20,085 bases of DNA from Fragilaria crotonensis (GCA_022925895.1 JAKSYS010000833.1:1-20085), one strand, 5' to 3'. Counted from the first letter of the stretch, positions 1-9,247 are shown. Numbers and translations are program-made. The notes: generated by a model from the sequence alone, not told the origin.

Positions 1-10
1 GATTGGCAAG

Positions 11-3000
11 ATGACAACTGATTGGATGTTTGTATTGAAATCGCCCCAAGGTGAAGTCATCGAGCGACTTGAGAGCAATGGACAGCAATCAGTTGGAGAG
101 ATGTTTCCCGACGATTCTGCCCCGGAGACTGTGTCTCTGTTGGATTCGGGTGGTGCTCCATCCTGGACACTTCAATCTCCCCACTGGACTCTCACCAGCA
201 AGGTGCTGCTGCAGATCACATACCGTCCAGCTTGGCAAGCCATTCCAGAGTATACTCGATTATCCGTCACGAGTGATTACGCTCGGCGATACTGCTGCGA
301 TGACAATCACAAGCCAGTGGACTTCTCCTCCATCGTTTACACCACCGAGGACATTCTTCGTGTGGAACATCTCCACGAACTCAGCATAAGAGGAATCGGA
401 CCGTGTAAGGCACTGCGTCTGTATTTGAAAGCACAGCCAATGCACATCGGAGAGGTTCCGGCGCGGTTTCATGCAGAGCTTTACAAGCGATGCATACTGG
501 AAGATCACGTAACCCACGGATGGGATAGACTAGAAGAAAATGCAGATACACTGCAGAATGTGGATTTCCCGGGACCAATTGTCACTTTCGCAATACCTTG
601 CAAGCAAACGGCTGAGCAATCGGTTCCTCCATTGCTGTGGAAGGTGCATTTACCAAAAAATTCGGACGTCTCACTTGAAAGCATCACTGTCCTACACGGT
701 GCTCTCAACGTTGCACACAGTGCTCCCACTCACATTTACATAAATGGATACCAGTCGTGGTCCTTTTCTGGATCCATCGTCAAAGGCGCTCCACAGCCTG
801 GATCGGCACTTTTCTCGGTTTGGAGCAAGGCCTTCAACCTCGGGGGTTCAGCCCCGCCTGTTGCCACGACTGAAGTTGTAGATGAACACCAGAGACGATG
901 CGCACCTCCTCAACTTGCAAAAGATTCCTATCAATCCGAATTTTTTGCCTGCATCTCGGCGGATGGCCACATGCCCAGCTCGAACGAACTGCACCTGAAG
1001 CGATTTCCTTACCATGCACTGGATGAATCTGGCGGTCCAGCACTGGTTGTCGGGTGGCTGTCACAACATCGCCAGTACGGAATTGTCCAAGTGAACAAGA
1101 ATCTTAATTCATTGGCGATGCATGTTTCGTTTGACAACACATTATTGGTCAAGGGTGTCGACACGGATTGGGCCTACGCAGAGATAGTGCCACCGCATGG
1201 ATACGATGAGGAACCCATGGTTCACTACTTGCACGCTGTGGCTTCCCATAATGCTGCACGACCACTAGAAAATGGCCCTATTCTAACTGGGTGGTGTTCG
1301 TGGTACCATTATTATACGGAGATCACGGCTGCCAACTTGAAAGATAACTTTGTCGTTCTTCAGGGCATGAACAACAGGGTACCCACAAACGTTGCAATCG
1401 TTGATGACGGTTATATGACGGCATGGGGCGACTGGAGTTCACTCAAGCCAAACAAATTTCCTGGTGGTCTCAAGGGAGTCGCTGATGACATTCGGGCCTG
1501 CGGAATGCGTCCCGGTTTGTGGCTTGCACCATTCGCTGCCGACAAGCATTCTAGAATTGCCAAACAGCATCCTGATTGGATTATTCTGAACGACGAGGGT
1601 AGAGTTGCGAATTCGGCCCATTGCGGGAAATGGTTCTACGGCTTAGATGTCACGAACCCTGACGTGAGAGAATATGTCTACAGCTGTATCCGACGTGCTG
1701 TACGAGATTGGGGTTTCACTGTCTTGAAGATTGACTTCCTGTATGCTGCTTGCTTGAAGGGCAACGGAAAGTATGACTTAAGCATTTCACGAGCTGAGGC
1801 AATGACACTCGCACTTCAAACAATTCGTGCCGCTGCTGGTCCAAACGTCTTCCTCATTGGGTGCGGATGTCCTATCGGCCCTTCGATTGGCTACGTCGAC
1901 GCCAACCGAATCAGTGCTGATACCGGTCCGACGTGGGTCCCCACCTTGCCTCTTCCTTACTGGGACAATGGGACCCTCCCATCTCTGCGAGCAATGCTCC
2001 GTAACTCAATTTCCAGAGCACCCTTGGGACACCGATGGTGGCACAATGATCCTGATTGTCTGTTGCTTGGAAAAACAACAAAATTGACCGATGTGGAAGT
2101 CGCGAGCGCGGCATCCATTGTAGCGATGACATGTGGAATGCTGTTGCTGTCTGATGACTTACCCAAGGTGCCCATGGATCGCATGAGAATTGTCTCCAAG
2201 ATTTACCCCATGACTGGTGCGACTGCTACGGTGTTAGACCTCCACAGTACCAACGACGGCATGCCAAGCCTCTTGCGACTTTGGTGCACTGATCGCTACC
2301 AACCCGTAATTCGACCTGAAGATCTACCCATCGAACGTGATCACAACCACGAAGCGACGCTCCTCGCAAGACAAGCATCCTTTTCAGTTCGCAGTTCTAG
2401 TAGTATCCCATCCGAACGCAGGAGAAATTGCATTCACGTCGCGGAAGGAATGGGTACATGGACTTTGCTATCTATCAGCAATTGGACAAACAAAGCGGCA
2501 GTGGTACGCGTCCCACACTCAGCTTTGCTCCCTCCTCCAGCGAAAGGCTGGCGAGATGGCTTACCGATGACAAATGATCATGGTCCAATTCACAGACACG
2601 GGTTCCATGTTTTCTCGTTCTGGTCGGGAGATTATGCTTGGATGCCCGATCCAAGAACGGAAGCCGGCAGACAATTTGATCTGCGCAAACTGTTGCAAGT
2701 TCACGAGACTGAGCTTTTCCACCTGAAGTCCGTGGATCCAAAGCTTCCTGAGTACTTGGGAAGCACCATCCATTTTTCTGGTGGATATGAAGTAAGCAAG
2801 ATCGAAAAATCGAAGGATCAGATTTACGTACAGTTCAGGAAGACCTTGTATCGATTGGGTTACGTATACATCTTCATCCCGAAGGTAAAGTTGGACACGG
2901 TTGAGGTGACTGCGGCCGGAGCGAAGGTCGCGTTCGAAACGGTAGGAAACACTCCCGATGCGAGGAATCAGACTGCGGTGGTGGGACGAGTTATCCGTTT

Positions 3001-3061
3001 CGAGGTGATCGTCCGCGGAGACGGCTCCCTGCAGGATGGAGAATTTGTCGTTAGATTCTAG
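11..3061 (+). CDS. GH36-type alpha-galactosidase / raffinose-synthase-like glycoside hydrolase (left edge uncertain)
   Basis: Open frame of 1016 residues resembling clan GH-D enzymes, which cleave or transfer alpha-linked galactose. An N-terminal beta-rich half carries the family signature NGYQSWSF (about residue 246). The TIM-barrel part starts near residue 424 with TGWCSWYHYY, followed by DDGYMTAWGDW. Asp575 in LKIDFLYA fits the catalytic nucleophile and Asp637 in ISADTGPTW fits the acid/base residue, so the active site looks intact. The C-terminal beta domain is complete to a TAG stop. No signal peptide follows the ATG at position 11, which suggests a cytosolic enzyme, but the frame stays open to the window edge, so an upstream start or exon is possible. 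The exact substrate (melibiose, raffinose, galactolipid or glycan) cannot be told. The 3' end converges on BUD13 with 37 nt between stops. Confidence 0.85.
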   Translation: MTTDWMFVLKSPQGEVIERLESNGQQSVGEMFPDDSAPETVSLLDSGGAPSWTLQSPHWTLTSKVLLQITYRPAWQAIPEYTRLSVTSDYARRYCCDDNHKPVDFSSIVYTTEDILRVEHLHELSIRGIGPCKALRLYLKAQPMHIGEVPARFHAELYKRCILEDHVTHGWDRLEENADTLQNVDFPGPIVTFAIPCKQTAEQSVPPLLWKVHLPKNSDVSLESITVLHGALNVAHSAPTHIYINGYQSWSFSGSIVKGAPQPGSALFSVWSKAFNLGGSAPPVATTEVVDEHQRRCAPPQLAKDSYQSEFFACISADGHMPSSNELHLKRFPYHALDESGGPALVVGWLSQHRQYGIVQVNKNLNSLAMHVSFDNTLLVKGVDTDWAYAEIVPPHGYDEEPMVHYLHAVASHNAARPLENGPILTGWCSWYHYYTEITAANLKDNFVVLQGMNNRVPTNVAIVDDGYMTAWGDWSSLKPNKFPGGLKGVADDIRACGMRPGLWLAPFAADKHSRIAKQHPDWIILNDEGRVANSAHCGKWFYGLDVTNPDVREYVYSCIRRAVRDWGFTVLKIDFLYAACLKGNGKYDLSISRAEAMTLALQTIRAAAGPNVFLIGCGCPIGPSIGYVDANRISADTGPTWVPTLPLPYWDNGTLPSLRAMLRNSISRAPLGHRWWHNDPDCLLLGKTTKLTDVEVASAASIVAMTCGMLLLSDDLPKVPMDRMRIVSKIYPMTGATATVLDLHSTNDGMPSLLRLWCTDRYQPVIRPEDLPIERDHNHEATLLARQASFSVRSSSSIPSERRRNCIHVAEGMGTWTLLSISNWTNKAAVVRVPHSALLPPPAKGWRDGLPMTNDHGPIHRHGFHVFSFWSGDYAWMPDPRTEAGRQFDLRKLLQVHETELFHLKSVDPKLPEYLGSTIHFSGGYEVSKIEKSKDQIYVQFRKTLYRLGYVYIFIPKVKLDTVEVTAAGAKVAFETVGNTPDARNQTAVVGRVIRFEVIVRGDGSLQDGEFVVRF

Positions 3062-3098
3062 AGTGCATGATAACTACAGTCTATGCTTCTTCCTGATT

Positions 3099-4802
3099 CT
3101 ACATATCCGACGTGCTCCAGCGGTACGCCTGCTCTTTCTTGTGTTCGGTACTGAATTTGCTGGCAAGCGCCTTATCCTCAAATCCATTTCCTCTGTCAAC
3201 ACCATCCCACCGATAACCTGGGCGAATGCCAAATCGATTGGGCTTGGGAGCTGGACCCTTGTAGACTGGTCTCACAGGTTTTCCGGAAGCTTTTTTGGTC
3301 TGATACTTTTTTCTTAGCAGCATAGGCAGCCATTGGGTCACCCTTTCGTATTACGTCTTTTTTCAAGCCCTCTAGGGCCTCGTCATCTGCATGTCGAGCA
3401 AACGTAGACTTTTGTAGCTCTCGAAACTGGTCCTGAAGGTTAGCCTCTTGTTCCTTCTGGACTCTCCCTTTTCTGAGCTCTGCTTCTTCCCGTGGATTCA
3501 GATGGGAGACTTTTGCTGTAGGAGCCGAATCCACCTTTTGTCCAAACTCGTTACGATACACAGTTTCCCCCATTCCGTGTTTGTCTACCATCGCTTGAGC
3601 TTCCCTTCTTCGCTTCTCTTGAATTTTGACTTCCTTGTCACGAAAATCTCCAGCTTTCTGCAGACCAGCGGCATGACCGGAAGACATGAGTGCAACTCGT
3701 TCCTTTGACTTCTCCGAGTGGTTGCCTTTGTCATCGCCACCTCTCTTGTTCGCTGGCCCACGATTCTTTGACTCAGAAGCATGATCGTCACTCGCGGAGG
3801 CGCATACCGCTTCCTTCTCCATAGGTCATGATCTTCAGAATTCACTAGCTTTTCACGACCGGATCGTTCATCATCATCCGAGTCGTGCCGGTACCTCGCG
3901 ACGGCGTTGTCACCATCTGCATCAAATCGCTTATCTCGGCCTGATGGTTCATCATCATCATCAGAGTCGTACCGTTTCTTACTCGTGGGGTTGTCTTTGA
4001 CTCTGCCAGATGATTCATCGTCATCAGAGTCGTACCGTTTCTTACTCGTGAGATCATTGTTGTTTCTTCTGGATGATTCATCATCATCATCAGAGTCGTA
4101 CCGCTTCTTCCTTGTGATGCCCTTGTGGTCGTCTGAATCGAATCGCTTGTCTCTGTTGGATGGTACATCATCATCAGAATCGTAACGTTTCCTGGGGACG
4201 ACTTTGTCGTCGTCTGAGTCCAAGCGCTTAACTCGGCTGGGTGGTGCATCATCATCCGAGTCATACCGTCTCTTCCTCCGGTGAACTCGGTCATCATCTA
4301 CATACGATTGCTTGCCTCTGCTGGATTCCTCTCCATCATCCGAGTCGTATCGTTTCCTCTCGGTGGTCTTGTCGTCGTCGTCGTCTGAATCGTATCGTTT
4401 TCTTGTGTGAGACTTCATATTTTTCACATCCGAATCTGAATCGTAACGTTTCCTTCTCGACCGATCGGTCGGACGGATTGTTGTGGAAGGCTGTTGTTCG
4501 TCATTGTCAGAATCGTATCTGCGTTTCCGTGTTGCATTCAAGTCTAACACGGGTTCAAACTCCTGCTTTGGTCTGTGGTTTTCATGAGGTATGTCATCAT
4601 CTGCGACAGTTGTCGAATTTACAACGACCGGCCGATCTTCGTCGTCGTCGTTGTCATCCTCTTCCTTGACAGGAACAAACAGCAAATCGTCTTCATCGTT
4701 GAGGAGAACATCATCCTTACGATGCCTTTTCTTAGCTTTCTTCTTCTTTTCCTTGTGGGGTGCCGGATCGGAGTACTTGGAGAGGTAATCCAGTTTTCCC
4801 AT
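3099..4802 (-). CDS. BUD13: BUD13/CWC26 pre-mRNA-splicing factor (RES complex), two apparent frameshifts
   Basis: BUD13 is a subunit of the RES complex, which binds the activated spliceosome and helps splicing and pre-mRNA retention in the nucleus. I start it at the ATG at 4802, giving [10 protein letters not shown], the typical family N-terminus. A long acidic/basic repeat region follows, with about 15 units built on RKRYDSDDD. The conserved C-terminal region has [33 protein letters not shown], then [19 protein letters not shown] and [11 protein letters not shown], ending WSTSDM. The frame must change twice: near 3795-3808 (one base missing or two extra) and near 3291-3312 (one base extra, beside two A6 runs on the coding strand). 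The two changes offset each other, so the first and last parts share one register. Corrected length is about 567 residues. Family identity is firm; whether the breaks are real is not. Confidence 0.85.
3840..4530 (-). repeat. Degenerate RKRYDSDDD-coding tandem repeat inside BUD13
   Basis: About 15 units of 12-27 residues share a core of basic residues, an aromatic, then Asp-Ser-Asp-Asp-Asp. At DNA level the plus strand shows repeated tcatcatca and gagtcgtaccg blocks. The unit resembles alternating basic/acidic Ser-rich tracts of splicing proteins and offers many possible acidophilic kinase sites. Several shadow frames here are only by-products of the repeat. Confidence 0.9.
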
Positions 4803-5244
4803 TTTGGTGAGATGAAATTTGAGATTACAGTCGCAGCATCGCAGCAGGGACAACTTCTGACGGACAACTGACAAGCCATATATATCATAGAGTGTTCTCC
4901 GGTCGACTGGTACGAGTACGAGCTACTGGTACTAGTACTAGGGGGCTCAATATGACAGGACTCCCTGAGACCCTGAGTACTTGTAGCACACATGCGCGAC
5001 TATGCCATTTTTGCTCATTATGCAACAATCTTAAATACTCACACATCATACACTGTATGTAGACCGGCTACTGTTGTACCCTGGTACATGTACGACGTAT
5101 GTACTGGAGTACTTTGCAGACCTGTATCGCGTACAGAGTCTATGATATGCCTCCGAATCTCTAAATAAGAAAAATTATTGCGCGATGAACGCCGACTGAC
5201 GGGTGCAGCTCCAAGAATTGCCTCCGTGCACGCCACAGTTCATC
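4803..5244. promoter_or_regulatory. Divergent intergenic region BUD13 / RDD gene, GTAC-rich
   Basis: This 442-nt gap separates two divergent genes and should hold both promoters. GTAC occurs 11 times between 4910 and 5134 (4910, 4916, 4929, 4935, 4977, 5076, 5084, 5090, 5101, 5109, 5131), against about one expected by chance. CTGGTAC occurs at 4907, 4926 and 5081. I see no RNA gene or convincing coding exon. A regulatory role is inferred from position and enrichment only. Confidence 0.5.
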
Positions 5245-6285
5245 ATGTTAGGAAGGGTGGTCACTCCAATCGTCAATGTGATTGACGTAGACGGCATCGT
5301 TCAGCGAATTGATGTCAATGATTTAGTTGACAGAATCGATTGGAACGAATTGCTCGACAATGTCGATTTTGATCGTGTTTTGGAGAAGGTGGATGTGAAC
5401 AAGGTCCTGCAACGAGTCGATTTGAAAGATCTCATGGAACGAGCCGAGATCCCAGCGATTGTTGCTCGTAGCACCTCTGGTATATTTTCACCACTTGTCG
5501 ATGCCTTCCGCTCACAGGTGGTCATGGTCGACCAGGCAGTCCAGTGCTCTGGTTGTGTTAGACGACACCGAGTCCCTCCTGCCCCCGGTCGGCTCTTGGA
5601 GACAGCACCCCATTTTCCGAAAGGTGGAGGCAATATTGCAGTTGCTGTTCAGGAACGATACTCTGGAACATTCTCTCGAGGACTTTCGTATCTGATGGAT
5701 CAATCCATCCTCACGTCACTATTTTTCCTCGTCATCCTAGTCGTGGAAAGCGCAATAAAACTTGCAACGCACGAAACCGTGACCATCAACGGCGATTCCA
5801 GCGTTGGCGTTCTACTCATTTTTCTCACATGGCAATTCGCTTACTATGCATCAGCTCTTGCGGCGACGGGCAAAACGCCAGGCAAGGCTATAATGGGTTT
5901 AAAGGTGGTGAATTATGAGGACGGAACACCAGTTACCACTTGGAGAGCAATTGTCAGAACGATACTATTGCCTATCATTGTGTGGAGTGTTGTTGGAGTA
6001 CTCTTTGGGATCGTACGGAAAGATCGACGAGAGTTGCATGATCTCATTGCTGGCACTGGTGTCGTTTATTCTTGGGATGCCACCCTCGCACGATACAGGC
6101 AAGAAAAAGTGGAAGAATCGCAGACGCTTCTTACGACCAGCATTGTAGAAGGCTCCGACGAGACCGAACAAGACAGCGTGGAAAATAATAACCGCACCGC
6201 ATATAGGCGCCACTTCGTATGGGCAAAGAAGAGGAACTCATCTCGATCAAGTTCTCGCCAGACGTCCCAAGTAATGCACCTATGA
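5245..6285 (+). CDS. RDD-family membrane protein with seven N-terminal 9-residue repeats
   Basis: Predicted protein of 346 residues. The ATG at 5245 is the first ATG after an in-frame TGA at 5197. Residues 13-75 are seven consecutive 9-residue units such as IDVNDLVDR and VDVNKVLQR, followed by IPAIVARSTSG. The C-terminal half is an RDD domain: GLSYLMDQS with an acidic residue in the first membrane helix, about three hydrophobic helices, TGKTPGKAIMGLKVV, and the closing signature RRELHDLIAGTGVVY. RDD proteins are small bacterial-type membrane proteins whose function is mostly unknown; some have been linked to ion transport. The domain order (IDxxxLLDR-like repeats, then ARST, then RDD) recalls actinobacterial proteins as I remember them, so bacterial origin is possible. 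The basic, Ser-rich tail overlaps the stop of the convergent glycosyltransferase. No plastid or ER presequence is evident. Confidence 0.8.
   Translation: MLGRVVTPIVNVIDVDGIVQRIDVNDLVDRIDWNELLDNVDFDRVLEKVDVNKVLQRVDLKDLMERAEIPAIVARSTSGIFSPLVDAFRSQVVMVDQAVQCSGCVRRHRVPPAPGRLLETAPHFPKGGGNIAVAVQERYSGTFSRGLSYLMDQSILTSLFFLVILVVESAIKLATHETVTINGDSSVGVLLIFLTWQFAYYASALAATGKTPGKAIMGLKVVNYEDGTPVTTWRAIVRTILLPIIVWSVVGVLFGIVRKDRRELHDLIAGTGVVYSWDATLARYRQEKVEESQTLLTTSIVEGSDETEQDSVENNNRTAYRRHFVWAKKRNSSRSSSRQTSQVMHL
5281..5469 (+). repeat. Seven tandem 27-nt units coding 9-residue repeats
   Basis: The units are IDVDGIVQR, IDVNDLVDR, IDWNELLDN, VDFDRVLEK, VDVNKVLQR, VDLKDLMER and AEIPAIVAR. Each starts with a hydrophobic residue plus Asp and has paired hydrophobics at positions 6-7. 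The DNA has diverged much more than the protein pattern, so the repeat is old and under selection rather than a recent expansion. The last unit is the least regular. Confidence 0.85.
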
Positions 6286-7535
6286 CATTGTACCACTTTT
6301 CTGCCTCATCTCCTTGTCCATACAATCTCGCACTGGCATTGTGTTCCATTTATCACCCCACAGCGACGGATCGCCGAATCTGGCAAACGTGTCAGTTTCT
6401 AGAAATCCTTTCCGGTGGTGCTTTTTCCGCATATACCGTTTGAAACCAGTTGCCGTCCTGTTCAGTGATTGCATGTGAACGTCCTTCATTGTGACAGTGC
6501 GATTTAGCTTTTTTATGAATCGATGAATGCCATGCACACCAAAAGCTTCGGAAGTAACAACATTACTTGGAAACATGTTAACCTTGATGGAGTAATCAGG
6601 GATTTGGTACATCCAATGAAAGATAGCGTTGCCGACATCATGAGTAACTTGAAACTCAAGGCACTGTTGGACCAGTCCACCGGCACGAAGACCAGGTTCA
6701 ATGAGATGCAGAGCCGACCGACTGTAGATAACTGGTTGTCCCCAAGGATAACGAAAGTCATCCAGATCACTGCATTGGTACGAACCACGCTTTCCCAAGT
6801 AGCCCCATTGTCCCAAAAACTTGGCGGAAACTCCAGCCGCCGTGACCAAGTACGTTTCGGAGGGATCAATCGCCAAAATATGAGTCAGATAACGACGTAA
6901 CATGCCGATTTTGAAGTACATATCATCGTCAGCAAACAAGGTCCATTCGTAGATTTGGGTAAGGCCAACAACCCCTTTTCTTGTTTGCAGCATGGACTCT
7001 CGCCAAAGCTACCCTCAGGACAATCAACCCAAAGAGGATGAAATTGACTGCAGTTATGGTCACGACACAATCCTTGATATGCAGCTTTCCATCTATTGGC
7101 AAGGACAATGTATAGAGGCTCGGTTTCATCTTGCCACCAAGTTTCGAGTGCCGGAAAAAAGAAATTGTGAAAGCGGTCCGCCGTGGCGAGGTGAGAAAAC
7201 ATGACGATTGCCAACCCTTCCGCTGTTTCCTTTGTTTCTGTTTGAATTGAACTATTCGTGCCGGACGGCACTGAGGATAATTCGGTAGTTAATGAGCGAT
7301 CCTTGAGGGTTGTTTGTATTCTGGGCTTCTCGTGCAATGGCATTCCTTCCATCGCGAACCATTGTTTCATGTCAAGTCCGATCGTTTTCGATATAAATGC
7401 ATTCCGGAATACCTGAAGCTGGATGCCAACTGAAGCCAGGATAAGGCAGGCAAATAAAATGGAACTGTTGCGTATCAGGCATCGCGTCGTGAGACGCAGT
7501 TGGCGCCTACAATAAGATAGGGTTGGGACGATCAT
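6280..7535 (-). CDS. Type II membrane glycosyltransferase, beta-1,3-galactosyltransferase/fringe-like, one apparent frameshift
   Basis: Likely Golgi or ER glycosyltransferase. From the ATG at 7535 there is a short basic cytosolic tail, one membrane anchor at about residues 24-42, a stem, then a lumenal catalytic region. AIVMFSHLATADRFHNFF opens the catalytic part, and EWTLFADDDMYF near residue 203 supplies the DxD-type metal/nucleotide-sugar motif of fringe-like GT31 enzymes. Later GQPVIYSRSA, DVGNAIFHW and FGVHGIHRF fit the family's acceptor-side region. The frame breaks at 6972-6979, where the coding strand reads A4G4 between CCKQEKG and VVGLTQIYEW; one missing base restores a 418-residue protein. 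The donor sugar and acceptor are unknown, and assignment below the GT31-like level is uncertain. The stop overlaps the RDD gene by 6 nt. Confidence 0.7.
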
Positions 7536-7688
7536 GGTAAAAGCGTGATCCTTTGTGACACTGTATTGAAGTGCAACCCGAAGAAAATGCAGTGACTCTG
7601 CAAATCTCCCTGCAAAAATCAAGATTTGGAATCGCAATGATCAGATCCACACCTGGTCAAGCATTCGGCTCGAGCACGGAACAACATG

Positions 7689-7711
7689 GTTCGCATGTTC
7701 GCATGTTCGCA
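7689..7711. repeat. Short tandem repeat, GTTCGCAT unit, nearly 3 copies
   Basis: Direct reading shows GTTCGCAT, GTTCGCAT, GTTCGCA in a row, upstream of the glycosyltransferase start. It may be a simple microsatellite. Confidence 0.9.
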
Positions 7712-7850
7712 CAATGGCAATGAGACATGGACATCAAGCACGCAAACCTTGCATCATGATAGCGTTCGCGATTTCGGTGAATACTCTGAGTACAAATTGT
7801 ACTGGTTACTTGCGTAGGCAGTAGGCATGCTTGGTTACTGGCATGGACGG

Positions 7851-7893
7851 TACGGTAAATCAGCGGACAGGTGCCGCCTGTCATGCTACCGTA
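7851..7893. repeat. Nested inverted repeat (two-part hairpin)
   Basis: An outer perfect pair TACGGTA/TACCGTA (7851-7857 and 7887-7893) encloses an inner perfect pair GACAGG/CCTGTC (7866-7871 and 7877-7882) with a 5-nt loop. As RNA it could form a stem with an 8/4-nt internal loop. It is about 320 nt upstream of the glycosyltransferase start; function unknown. Confidence 0.6.
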
Positions 7894-8238
7894 TTCGACT
7901 GAATAGTGAACAGTCAACTACCGGTAGTGATGACTTTGTGAACCACCGAATTGACATGTGGATATCTTGCGTATTTGTGTGCGTGAAGGTAGCGCCTCTT
8001 CGTGGAGTTGCTTATCCTTCACCATTTTCACATCACAACTCACTTTAACCTATTCATATCAATGGGAGAGTACAGATCATACATCACAATACAGAAAGAT
8101 GGATCAGTTAACTCTCTATTTTGCATACTTGCTCTGTTGAATATTGCAATTGCCTGATCCAACCGTACAGTACCGTCAAAGCCGTTTAGCATCCTCCTTC
8201 ACCTCTCACGATATCAAGTGTCAAAATGAGCTACGTCG

Positions 8239-8460
8239 ATGGAAGAAGTGGTGGCGACAACAATGTTGACTAAACCACTTTGCCGTTTGCACGATGACCA
8301 ACCGATGGCCCATTCCTTCGTAATGCGGCACGTCGATCAGGTATGATAAACTCTGTGGTTCCATGCACCTCCCTTCCCTTGTTATCAACATGATTGATGT
8401 TTTTTCGTGGGCACAGTCAGCGGTTTCATTCACCGCACGGAGGCGGTCCTGGAGATTGAT
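8239..8460 (+). CDS. Weak candidate for a small two-exon gene (46 residues)
   Basis: An ATG at 8239 opens a 34-codon frame (MEEVVATTMLTKPLCRLHDD onward) that ends exactly at CAG followed by the good donor GTATG at 8341. An acceptor TCAG at 8418-8421 would make an 81-nt intron, close to the size of the firm introns here, and the frame then runs to TGA at 8458-8460. Another frame, 8417-8512 (GFIHRTEAVLEIDYV), is also open after the alternative acceptor. No family is recognised. Such signals can arise by chance in 1.7 kb, so this is only a candidate. Confidence 0.15.
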
Positions 8461-9247
8461 TACGTGACAGTGGAATCATCTCAGATGGATCTTTCTCAAA
8501 AATGCCACTGACATATGGACGTTCGCGACGGATGATTGATAGTTTTGGTTGATGGCTTTTTGACAACAAGTGAACTTGCTTTTTGTAATCTCTCACTCTT
8601 TTGTTTTCTCCATTTTATTAAGTCTTGATTGCGCTTGCAAGGTTGACGTTCGAAACCAATCGTCAGTCATGTTGGTGTCTTGGTGGTTTCGCGTTTGGGC
8701 TATTTTGCTTGTGAGGGACAACTCCGTTTGACCCCAACCACCCGCCGTGGCACAATCCAATCCAAGTGCCGTGTCATCGATTGCAAAACGACCAATGCGA
8801 TTCAATCCAGCACGGGCAAAATCCCTGGACTTCTAAGAATATTGCACGCATTGAATTTTGAATGCTGCTGATTCCTGTGCCTTTACTCAGGCTTGTGATA
8901 GAGGGCAAGAAGATTCGGAGTGCTCCGAAGTGTATCAGAGCAATACGTAGTGTCCATTGCGAGACAAAGGAAGAACATAATAGTCGTAAATCGACATTCC
9001 TACGCCATTCTCGCATTCTCTACAAGAGGTTCGTTCGTTATAGAATAGAGCACATAATCTCATGGCCTCTGCAGCGCATTTGTCATCGAACAATTGATAT
9101 CGCATCGAAAAACTCCCTCCTTCTATTGACAAGCGTTGCCCAAGCTTCATGTGAATTAGTAACTGCCCGTAGTTGGGCCGTACTGCATCAGCTCCACATT
9201 TTGACTCGGAGATATCGAGGGGTGGTCAAATGCTGCACTACCACGTT

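Larger units (their letters stand above)
7536..9247. other. 1.7 kb stretch without a confident gene
   Basis: This is the longest region without a supported gene, lying between the 5' end of the glycosyltransferase and the 3' end of the helicase. Open frames are short and I recognise none. It holds a 3-copy GTTCGCAT repeat (7689-7711), a nested inverted repeat (7851-7893), a few GTAC sites near 7790-7855 and 8165, and one weak two-exon small-gene candidate (8239-8460). I saw no tRNA-like cloverleaf and no transposase-like frame. It probably contains the glycosyltransferase promoter and helicase 3' UTR; the middle could hold a non-coding RNA I cannot detect. Confidence 0.5.

Noticed and set aside
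3795-3811. A 17-nt GT...AG segment in BUD13 that would repair the first frame break if it were an intron
   Set aside because: The firm introns here are 77-103 nt; 17 nt is too short for an ordinary spliceosome, and the analogous segment at the second break does not restore the frame.
3907-4669. Several Ser/His-rich frames in other frames and on the plus strand over the BUD13 repeat
   Set aside because: They are by-products of the trinucleotide-rich repeat; the RKRYDSDDD frame links to a correct BUD13 N-terminus.
8645-8665. GTTCGAAAC word resembling a tRNA T-loop
   Set aside because: The flanking bases do not form a T stem and no acceptor, D or anticodon arms can be found at proper spacing.
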